Shown: in pieces, positions 54,924-64,000 of the stretch
Numbering within the stretch: the stretch's first letter is position 1
Layout: every line of letters begins with the position of its first letter
Assembly: GCA_033977485.1 (NCBI GenBank)
Contig: CM066984.1
Location: forward strand, 29,307,501-29,371,500
Length of the DNA: 64,000 nt
Direction of reading: 5' to 3'
Source of the DNA: Hydrangea macrophylla
Taxonomy: Eukaryota > Streptophyta > Magnoliopsida > Cornales > Hydrangeaceae
Position numbers and translations under genes: made by a program
Notes under the pieces: model-generated
The model's input: the letters and a program-made list of their open reading frames with translations, nothing else
What the model was told of the DNA's origin: nothing
Database searches by the model: none

Positions 54924-57892
54924 TGTAGATATCCCAATTTTGACCAACCGTCGAATTTAAGGGATGAATACCTCCAAATCGATGACGACAATGTCAGACA
55001 AAATTCAAAGATTTTTAGAGTAATTCAAGTTCTTCAGAAGGATCTTCAGTCTCGATAAAGTTTTCAATAGAAAAACTAGATGTGTAGGGAAATTTGGGTA
55101 TAAAATACGTATAAGAAAAATAGTTTGGAAATTTTGATTTTGATATAAAATATAGAAACTATTTGAAAAGGAAAAAAATAGAGAAAACAAAAAGAAGAAG
55201 AAAAGAGTTTCAAGTTAAAAAAGAACAAAAAGAATTAAAAGAAAAAAAAATGAAATGTATAAATATATGAAATGTATAAATATATATAATGTATATAAAT
55301 ATATATAAATAAGTCTATTAGAAACGGCATACGGCGAAGCCGGTGGCACTCAGTGAGTGTCGCGCCAGCAGTCAGTTAGTGCCACGGACAACTCTCTGAG
55401 TGCCACCCTCTATAATAGACTATTTTTCTTATATACGTATTGAATGCCATGGCACTTGGGTTTTTACTCCGAATTTACTAAATTCATCCCTTGAGATTGG
55501 TCTATATACTGGGATGTTCATCTCCATTATAGGAAATATTGAAAAATATTGGAAATAGAGATACAATTAAGAAGAATTGAGGGAGACTTTTGAAGAAAAC
55601 CCAAGAGTTTGAAGGAGAATATGAAGATTTAAAAGATCTTCATCAAGAAACAAGAAAAATCTGAGGATTTCTTGCGGTAATCTTCTAATCTTGACTTTGT
55701 TTGTCTCCAATTCAATCACAATTCATAGAACTCTAGGACCTTTTACACAATTTTCAAAATGTCTATTCCTACCTCATTTCATCACACACCACTTGAATTG
55801 TGATTGAATTCTTGATTATTTGTTGATTTGGATCAAGTTAATTATGGATCAAGTTTTGTAATAAGCCCTTTTAAGAGAAAATTTGCTTTGATCATCAACC
55901 TAGTTTGATCTCCAAGGACCATTAACTTGGGAGGAGAATTGAACAAGGTAAGTTCAAATTCCTCTAGTTCAAATTCCTCAAGGATAATGTATTTGAGAGA
56001 GAGGAATTAGATGTAGATTTAGTTATTTTCATAGTTTGATTGTTAGATTCAAGTGAATCCAAGTATTCAAAGTACATAGGATTGAGTAAGACCTTGAGGT
56101 TCTCTTGCTAGATCTTCAAACATGAGATCTATGATGGAGATCCTCTAAGGCTAAATCCATGAATCTCTTTATATTTCATTATTACTTCAATGACCACAAT
56201 CGTACCTGATCTTGATTCTCTCTAGAATTAGGGATCAAGTTTGATTCAAATTTTGAACACCAATTCAACTATGGTGCAATGAATTCATTGACCAATTGTG
56301 ATAAAAGATTGTAATTAAATCATGATCTATTGGAATTGAATGAGACCAAATTGGAATGTGTTCGTAACACAAAGATCTATCGTTGTAATTTTTGCTTTGG
56401 TAAGATTTCATAGTTGACATGGTTTGATCTTAGGATTTGTGAACTAGTCACTCTCTGTCCAAAATTTCAAAATTGTCAGTTAATTTTGATTTGAATAGAT
56501 CAGAGCCCTAATTAAACAATTTTGACTTTAAATAAAATTTTCCATGAAGTTTAATGAGTCAATGAGACACCCTAAAAAGATTGAAGTCATTCAGGTTCGT
56601 TTACAAGTTTAAGAAAATCATACAAAATCTCTGGACATAGAGTTGAAAAAATTTGAGTAGTGTCTGGTCTTGGTCTAAATCCAAGAGATTGGACCATTTG
56701 ATCTTTGATTTTCTTTTTGGGGTTAGAAACTAGACTCATAGAGGCACATCATATCCAAAAATCATGAAGATCAAACCATGGGAAGTATGATTTTCTTAAT
56801 TTTGAAAGTCTGGTCTGCTCTATGTAGTTCCTGAATTCTATTACAGTTTTTATAAATTGTCAATAATGATCCAAATGACCTTCTATGACTAAAGGCTTAA
56901 AACATGTTTTGATTATGATTAATTACTTAAATCTAGAGGCTAAATGATTCAAATCAATAAATCATTCATAGCTTATTCTTGCTCATGTTCATGCATTCGT
57001 CGCATATGAATTGAATCTAGCAATTAGGTTATCATTTTATATTGTGTCAAGTCATAATTAGTTGAACCTAGTTATGGGTTCCTTGGATCATGTTGGGATT
57101 GTATCATCTCTATATGGACATTACATTGGCTCCTAGTGTCTAGACTTGTATTCTATAGAGGTGTTGTAATCTCAACAAATTAGAAGGAATTCCTGATTGT
57201 GTCAACTTTCCTTGCTTGATAGATTAAGCCAGAAGTTTGGTATAATATTTAAGAATTGATATTATATTCGAAGCATGCGAACTAACCCTTTATTTTGTAG
57301 CGCTATAGAGGTACAATTTTTTTTACTTTTCTCTAGTTTATTTTATTTCTTGACTTTATTGATTTTCGACTCCATACGCGACACCTTAGACTAGGATTTG
57401 CCTTATATGTATATATGAATTAAAGACTCGCTTTTAGATTTTCTATTATTTGCCTGCATTGCATGTTTCAATATTGCAGCTATATCTTGGGTAAGTTTCC
57501 TCGTTCTCTATTGCATGTCATTTTGCTTGCTATTTTAATTATGTGTTTTTGTATGCCTTTTATCGTTAGCAGTCTTGCACCCCTTTCAACATGCTTTTGT
57601 AATGTGTATATATATGTATTAGTTGAGGGCATGCTTAGAATAATTATTCGATTTGAAAAGGATGTTGAGTAGAGGCCTATCACGAGATAGGATGAGAGGG
57701 GGTGTTTTAGTCTGTTGGGCTTCTTCCCCTCTCATTTCATAATCCCCGGACCTAGAAATCTCTGGTTTCCAAAAGATCAGTTTGCTTTTAAAACGGTTTC
57801 TTAATTTTCCTTTAAAAATAAAGTGGCGACTCATATTTGAATTTGAAATTTAAAAATGTCTTAAAAGCATGGTTAAACTGCGAGTATCCATA
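54924..57892 (+). repeat. 3' LTR of Tat-C
   Basis: It starts TGTAGATATCCCAATTTTGACC and ends GAGTATCCATA, the degenerate reverse complement of the Tat-N LTR termini; about 2969 bp. It carries a reduced GC-rich block (about 55325-55410). It is clearly related to, but diverged from, the Tat-N and Tat-E LTRs. No intact gene is seen inside. Confidence 0.83.
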
Positions 57893-58130
57893 GGGCTGCC
57901 CGAGCATACAATAAAAGGGTAAAAGAAAAGTCTGTTTGCACAGAAGACATGGTTTGAAAGGCTGTCTTACCTATTAGGGACAAAGATAATCAGTACGGTA
58001 AATGGTCGGTCAATTGGGAAGGACCCTTGGTCATCCATCAGGTAAGAAAGGCAGAGCATACAGGTTGCACGATATGGATGGAGAGGTCCATGCTAGATTA
58101 ATAAATAGTTAGTATTAAAGTCATACTATC
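57893..58130 (+). pseudogene. pol: Tat-D integrase C-terminal remnant
   Basis: AYNKRVKEKSVC, LPIRDKDNQYGKWSVNWEGPL and, in another frame, HDMDGEVHARLINS match the end of Tat integrases (usual form KW..NYEGPY...MDGE...). It begins abruptly at the Tat-C LTR edge, so Tat-C is inserted into it. It is too short and frame-shifted to be functional. Confidence 0.7.
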
Positions 58131-58319
58131 CTTCTCTGTGGGAGACTATTGATTGAGAGTACAAGCCGAGTCCTAAATTACAATATGAGTGGCTTATCAA
58201 TTATGAGCCTGATTGATCAAAAGCATATTTGTATTAATAAAGGCTATGCACAGCTTTTGTTACAAAATAATTACAACCAAAAGAAATAAATATATGTTCA
58301 GGGATAGAGGTCAGCCTCT

Positions 58320-59797
58320 AGGTTGACTCAAAGTTCCTAAACTTCTCTCTCAAAATCTCCCAAGTCTTCTCAGTTGCATCCCGATCTTGTTGAGCCTTGT
58401 GGAGTTTTTGGGACCAAATACGGGCAATTAGAAGGTTGGGTTGTAGCTGATCATTACATTTTTTCACATCTGGCCAAGCCCAGGTAGGGCAGCGTTAATT
58501 TGAGTTAGCACTGTGTTATTTGGAACAACCTCGGCCTCCAAATTTTCCAGCTTCGCTTTGAGCTGGGCAATGGTGTTTTAAAGACAAGAGTCCCGGGCAA
58601 CCACCTGTGCTTGGGTCACCTTACCAGCCTCGTACTTGGTCTTAGCCGACTCAAGAAACTTTATCGCCTTCTAATAGGCAAAATGCACTAAAACATAGCA
58701 TCCCGAAAGCCATTCTTAAACTTCCTTTTAGTAATGTAACTTGCTCGGTAGTTAAAGCATGATTAGCCAGAAGTGAGCTCAGAGCAGTATCTATCTCAAC
58801 TGAGGGGAAAGAGCGATGAGATCCTTGCCGGCCAGCCCGACGATTTAGGTCCTTGGACTATTGGAGGCTTGATAGTGTAGCTCCTTCGAGCTCAAAAGAT
58901 CCCAAATCAAACGCCCAAATATCGATAGTGGTGAAAAGTCACCAAAGGGGATGAATGGTTCCGGACCTTAAGGAGCAGCCTGTTCAAGAGCAACAAAAAC
59001 TAGGGCCAATGTTTAATACTTATAAAATAGAAGCAACAAGCCCAATCAAGAAGGGAATTACCTGAGAAGTTACTGGCATGGAGGTTGAGACATCCTGCGA
59101 AACGATGGCCGAAGAGCTAGAGGCAATAGCCTCAGTGCCCGACCCATGAACTGGAGCTAGGACCGTTAGTTGACTTGGTTCATGAGGAGGGGTCAGAATT
59201 TCTTCTTCCAAAGCTTCAATGCCCATACCTATAGTAGGATGATCATTCTCTTCAGTGCTAGGATCGACCACTAGAGGTTGATTTTCACTACTAAGGGTTG
59301 ATTCTCTCATAATATTGGAAATTTGAAAGTTGGCCGTCACCATCTCTTCTACACACTGAAGGGTAGATTTGGTTGTTGCAATGGAGTCATTTGGAGTAGT
59401 CATATCATCTCCACTGGCCAAATTTAGGGATTACAGGATCGTTTATTCCACTTCATCCCCAGCCATATCTAGTGGTACATCTTCTGGAGAATCTTCACTA
59501 CTGGAGGAAAGGACTACCTGTTCTGGCATGGACCCTTCAGTAGGACTATTATCTTGGTCCCCATTAGAAGGAGTCAAGGGAAGAATGACACAAAGTGGGA
59601 TGGACCTCTCTGAACAACCTTTTCAAGAACGGCCTCAGCCCATTCAGTTGTTGTGGGCACTTGGAGAGGGGGCAGCGCAACACATAGTCAGGGTGTTGAT
59701 GGCTGGACCATTGGTAGCTGAAGAGTCTACCCAGGCAATACTTCCTCTTCAGATGTTTGATCGGCCATCTAAAAGAAACCAAAAGGGCTTAAAGTGA
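58320..59797 (-). pseudogene. Tat-D antisense additional ORF, C-terminal part
   Basis: The minus strand reads from MADQTSEEEVLPG at about 59764, just after a possible acceptor (TTTCTTTTAG). A Ser/Thr/Pro-rich region with a 133-codon open piece (59020-59421) follows, then a coiled-coil segment (KFLESAKTKYEAGK, AQLKAKLENLEAEVVP) near 58520-58670. It lies downstream of the integrase remnant on the opposite strand, like the PMD ORF of Tat-B, and resembles the tail of such ORFs. No PMD is visible because Tat-E cuts the upstream part at 59847. Stops are numerous. Confidence 0.5.
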
Positions 59798-59846
59798 AAG
59801 ATAAGTTATACCGACCATCTTGGAATAAGACAAGTACAGTACCTAT

Positions 59847-62800
59847 TGTGGATATCGCAATTTTTCTTACCCACAGCTTTTTCTTTTAACGTTTTTTTAA
59901 ATTTCAAATTCAAAACAAATGAGTCGCCACTTAATTTTTAAAAGAAAAAATTAAGAAACCATTTTAAAGCAAACTGATCTTTTTAGAAACCAGAGATTAA
60001 CTAGGTCCGGGGATTATGGAATGAGAGAGGAAGGAGCCCGTCGGACTAAAACACCCTCTCTCATCCTATCTTGCAATAGGCCTTTACTCAACATCCTTTT
60101 AATTGAATTATTAATTTAAATATGCCCTCAACTAATACATATGTATATGTATACATTACACATACATGTCAAAATGGTGTAAAATTACCAATCTACAAAA
60201 TATCATTCAAAAGCCAAGTAATTCAAGTAGCAAGCAATATGATATGCAATAAAGAACAAGAGAACTTACCCGAGATCCAGCCGCGAATATTAAACGTACA
60301 ATGCATGTGATCTAAATAAAAACTAGGAAAAGAGTCTCTAATCCATATATACAAGTAAAGCAAAACATAATTCTAAGGTGTCGCGCGTTAAGTTGAAAAA
60401 ATCGATAAAATCAAGAAATTAAAATAAATTAAGAGGAGTTTAAGAAATCATACCTTAATAGCGCTACAAAAAAAAGGGTTAATCCACATGATATACAATA
60501 TGTAAAATTGGATCTTAAATAACAATCCTAGACTTTAAATAACAATCCTAGACTTCTAGCTTAAATCTATCAAATTAAATCTAAAGCAAACAAGTCCTAA
60601 TTACAAGCATCAAGCCACATGGATGAATATGTTCATGAACAAGAATAAATTATGAAGTAATCAATGATTTAGATCACTCAAACTTTGAATTCAAGTTTAA
60701 CTAATCATTATTAAAACATGGTTTGAGCTCTAGGTCAGAGAAAAGTCATTTGGACCATTATTTACAAAGTTGGTCAAATCTGTCATAAAATTATGAAAAT
60801 TGCATAGAGCAGACCAAATCTTTAAGAAAATAAAAAGCATTCTTCCCGTGGTTTGATCTTGATGATTTTTGGACACGAGATGACTCTGTGTGTCTAGTTT
60901 CCAAATCAAAACGAAAATAAAAGTTTCAACGGTTAGATCTCTGGGAAAAGGACAAACACCAGACATCACTCAGAGATGTACAACTCTCTGTCCAGAGATT
61001 TTGTTTGATTTTTTAAAAATAGCAAAAAGATCAGAAATGCTTTGTTCTTTTTAGGGTAGCTTCCTAACACATTAATATACTTAGAAAAAATTATTTTGGG
61101 TCACAAATACTTAATTAAGATTTTGATTTGGTTATTTCAAAAGGGTGTTGCTGTTCTGAAACTCTGGGCAGATTGTAGTGTCTTCACAAAACTCATGACC
61201 AAACCACTTTAAACATGAAATCACCTTAAAACAAAAATTACAGTAGTAGAACTTTGAGTTATAGACATTTTCCCGTTGGTTTCATTCAGTTCCAACAGTT
61301 AGATTTCCAACTAAAAATCCTTGATCAAAAATAGTTTATGAATCCACTGTTTCATTGTCAAGTTCAACTTAACCCCAACTATTAAACCATGAAGTTGGGT
61401 TTAAACCAAACCACTTCTCCTACCACTTGATGGTCATTGGAGATCAAGACTTGACTAAAACTCATGAGTTTTCAAGGAATATAAGGAGACTCCATGAAAA
61501 CTCAAGCTTAGAGGACCCAAACCATGGTAAGGGTTTGGATTCATCTACTTGTTCTTAATAAAATGATGATCAACTTTAAATCTCATGTGAATCATAAGCT
61601 TACATGAGACTAAAAGATCAAACTCATGAGATTCAAGTGAGATATGGAAAATCCCCAAGAGTCTCAAGGGAAGAGCATAAACAAGAAAAAGAGAAGAAGA
61701 ATCAAAGAACTAGCTCATGAACTTCAAGAGGATATAAAGAAGTTCCATGGAATTCCAAGTTAGAGAATCCAAGTCATGAACATGGACTTGGATCCATCTA
61801 TTTGTTTACAAAGTGAAGTGATGATCAAACTTTGACTCCCATGTGAAGCATAAGCTTACATGAGATTCAAAAGATCAAACTCAAGAGCTTTCAAGAGAGA
61901 TATTGAAGATCTCCAAGAATCTCAAGAGAAAAGTATAAACAAAAAGAAGAAATGAAATCAAGAAAACTAAGTGAGCAAGTGCTCTAAATCCATAAAAGAA
62001 AACCAACAAGAGTAGAGTATCACCTCCAACTATTCTCAAAATTCTATATTTTGAAGATCTTCCAAGCTCTTCTTTCAAATTCTTCTCCCAATGTTCTATC
62101 TTCTACCCAAATGTTCTTCTCTCAAAAGTTCTCCTAAATTCCTCTCAAATTCCCCCAATATTTTTTGTCTTAGTCCCCTTCCTCTATGAACATACCTCTT
62201 CTTATATAGACAAAAACACCTAGGTAATTTCAGTGAATTCGGAGTAAAAAAAAGGTGTAAATGCCTCATTTGGTTGTACAATACGTACTTCCTGAAAATA
62301 GACAGACTGCTGCACAGGACGGGATTCAAAAATCTTTTGCGGCAGTCAGTGAATGCCGCTGCGGCACTCCGTGAATGCCGCGGCGGCATTCCATGACTGC
62401 CGCGGTGCACTTATTGAGAGCCGTAGAAAATTATTAATGGCCGCGTTTTAGTCAGCCTTACTTTATCAGTTTTTTTATTTTTATCCGCATACACATACGT
62501 ATTGTACCACAAAATACGGACTGTTAAAGCAAACGGCATTCAGAAATTGTCGGCGGTACTCAGTAAATGCCGGACCGGCATTCTGTGAGTGCCGTCCGGC
62601 ACTAACCGAATACCGTTCGGCATTCACTGAGTGCCACAAAATTCTGCCGTGTGCCGGTTTTTGTTGAACATCCCCTTTTAGGTCTTTTCCTTCCTCCTTT
62701 TTCTTAAAGAAACTTATTTTTGAAGATTTTTTCCAAAAGTGATGTTTTATACCTGAATTCTACTAAATACCTGGTATTTCAATCTGTGAAAATTTTACCG

Positions 62801-62919
62801 CGTTTGGAGAACTTTCTGAAGAGCTTGGAATACTTCAAATCTTTCGGTCATTATCATCATCGGACATGGAGGTGACACTCTCCTAAATTCGACGGTCGGT
62901 CAAAATTGGGGTGTCTACA
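59847..62919 (-). repeat. 3' LTR of Tat-E
   Basis: It starts TGTGGATATCGC and ends GGGTGTCTACA; about 3073 bp. It aligns along its length with the Tat-N LTRs. The GC-rich GCCGC/GCGGC block is at 62330-62660. A partial internal repetition (AATAACAATCCTAGACTT) occurs at about 60518-60555. Confidence 0.88.
62201..62210 (-). promoter_or_regulatory. TATA box in the Tat-E LTR
   Basis: The minus strand reads TCTATATAAG at the position equivalent to CCTATAAAAG of Tat-N. Confidence 0.6.
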
Positions 62920-62931
62920 GTTTGCCCCTCT
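62920..62931 (-). promoter_or_regulatory. Polypurine tract of Tat-E
   Basis: The minus strand reads AGAGGGGCAAAC, identical to that of Tat-N. Confidence 0.87.
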
Positions 62932-63354
62932 TTGACAGAGCTTATGGTGCAACACGTCCCATAAGTGAATGTCAAAGCTTGTGTGAAGACAGTCCTTTGA
63001 CCAGACTGTCAGATTTAGGTAAAAAAAACAAAATACGTTGCAAAAAGTGAACATGCGCGCGGCTAGGGTTCACACTGGTCGTGCTCGATGATGATCTGCC
63101 TACGTATCCATTCAGAAATCAGACCAAGACGTAGTTCGGGCAAGGGTCAAACACACACAGGCACAAATAGTCATACGGATGAATGCACCTATGCTATCGT
63201 GATGCACGTGCTCAGGCAATCTCGTGCTCTATATAATGTTTCAGCAACATATTATTCTTTCTTAGTATCAAAAATGGACCCTATGCCATGATTCAATTTT
63301 GGGAAAGTCACAACCGTCATAGATGCACTTCCTATGCTTAATTCCCCGACATTC
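62932..63354 (-). other. Tat-E 3' region next to the PPT, with hairpin module
   Basis: It has a close relative of Tat-N 16404-16720, including CTACGT (63100-63105) and ACGTAG (63129-63134). No gene is seen. Confidence 0.6.
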
Positions 63355-64000
63355 TTCAAGAGTCATCTAATCGACTGAGATGCGCTTCGCGCCTTATACC
63401 TCAGTGTCAAATCAGGAACCACGCTTTTTAAAAGACTGAGATGCGCTTCGCGCCTTGTACTCCAGTAAGAATCATCTGATCGACTGAGATGCGCTTGGCG
63501 CCTTATACTCCAGTGTCAAATCAGGAACCACGCTTTTTGAAAGACTGAGATGCGCTTTGCGCCTTATACTCCAGTGTCTTCCAAGAATCATCTGATCGAC
63601 TGAGATGCGCTTCGCGCCTTATACTCTAGTGTCAAATCAGGAACCACGCTTTTTGAAAGACTGAGATGCGCTTCGCGCCCTATACTCCAATGTCTTCCAA
63701 GAATCATCTGATCGACTGAGATGCACTTCGCGCCTTATACTCTGGTGTCAAATCAGGAACCACACTTTTTGAAAGACTGAGATGCGCTTCGCGCCTTATA
63801 CTCCAGTGTCTTTCAAGAATCATCTGATCGACTGAGATGCGCTTCGCGCCTTATACTCCGGTGTCAAATCAGGAACCATGCTTTTTTGAAAGACTGGGAT
63901 GCGCTTCGCGCCTTATACTCCAATGTCTTCCAAGAATCATCTGATCGACTGAGATGCGGTTCGCGCCTTATACTCTGGTGTCAAATCAGGAACCACGCTT
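63355..64000. repeat. 116-bp dimeric tandem repeats (GATGCGCTTCGCGCC family)
   Basis: About eleven half-units of roughly 58 bp alternate between two types: A contains CAAGAATCATCTGATCGACTG and B contains CAGGAACCACGCTTTTTGAA. Together they form a dimer of about 116 bp. The array continues beyond the window end. Each half-unit holds GCGC-TTC-GCGC, a small perfect hairpin. Confidence 0.92.

Larger units (their letters stand above)
36230..57892 (+). mobile_element. Tat-C: Tat-clade element, internally deleted, split by Athila-R
   Basis: Plus-strand order: leader remnant (36230-36619), gag (36620-37680 continuing at 52687), acidic linker, pre-RT fragment, 3' noncoding region, PPT (54911-54923) and 3' LTR (54924-57892). 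Gag reads on across the TGCAT duplication of Athila-R, showing one element. The 5' LTR is absent because Tat-B inserted into the leader at 36229/36230; it should lie left of the window. Protease, most of RT, RNase H and integrase are missing. The right flank GGGCT (57893-57897) is within integrase-like sequence of Tat-D. Confidence 0.82.
59847..64000 (-). mobile_element. Tat-E: 3' end of another Tat element (continues past the window)
   Basis: Left LTR (59847-62919), PPT and 3' noncoding repeats in the same layout as Tat-N, on the minus strand. The left flank CCTAT (59842-59846) is the candidate target duplication. LTR similarity to Tat-N is clear but with many substitutions, so it is an older or different subfamily member. 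Confidence 0.85.

Overview
This window is plant nuclear DNA, most likely from a eudicot with a large, repeat-rich genome. I see no host gene, rRNA, tRNA gene or CRISPR array. Almost every base belongs to LTR retrotransposons inserted into one another. The evidence is two nearly identical LTR pairs, perfect 5-bp target-site duplications (TSDs), tRNA primer-binding sites (PBS), polypurine tracts (PPT), and gag/pol domains of the Ty3/gypsy (Athila and Tat/Ogre clades) and Ty1/copia superfamilies.

Names used here: Athila-L (1-2531, + strand, only its 3' end is in the window); Copia-1 (2532-9014, - strand); Tat-B (9015-36229, - strand, autonomous type but decayed); Tat-N (13449-26235, - strand, complete, carries gag but no pol); Tat-C (36230-57892, + strand, internally deleted); Athila-R (37681-52686, - strand, complete and recent); Tat-D (57893-59846, + strand remnant); Tat-E (59847-64000, - strand, only its 3' end is in the window).

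Nesting, inferred from breakpoints and TSDs: Tat-D was split by Tat-C and Tat-E. The leader of Tat-C was split by Tat-B and its gag by Athila-R. Tat-B was split by Tat-N (inside the RNase H region of pol, TSD ACATG) and by Copia-1 (inside its antisense plant-mobile-domain ORF). Copia-1 was split by Athila-L inside pol. The deepest stack is therefore Tat-D > Tat-C > Tat-B > Copia-1 > Athila-L, five levels.

Only Athila-R keeps a full-length, uninterrupted gag-pol frame (1853 codons) with every catalytic motif, two further 3' ORFs with plausible introns, and 1629-bp LTRs that differ at about eight positions by eye. All other coding regions carry stops and frameshifts. Many of the stops are TGG, CAG, CAA or CGA codons changed by C-to-T or G-to-A, as expected for old methylated repeats.

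The most unusual signals are noncoding. (1) The PBS of Tat-N is preceded by tRNA-like sequence, so about 50 nt reproduce the 3' part of an arginine tRNA from about position 27 to the CCA end, with G where A34 is normally edited to inosine; this looks like a cDNA of a mature, modified tRNA. (2) The Tat elements share hairpin modules close to the PPT whose stems show compensatory changes. (3) Tat-N carries a 16-copy, 60-bp tandem array in which each unit holds two hairpins with the same loop, again with compensatory changes. (4) Athila-R ends in an extra partial LTR that lies inside its TSD. (5) Three separate Tat gag copies carry a stop at the same codon.
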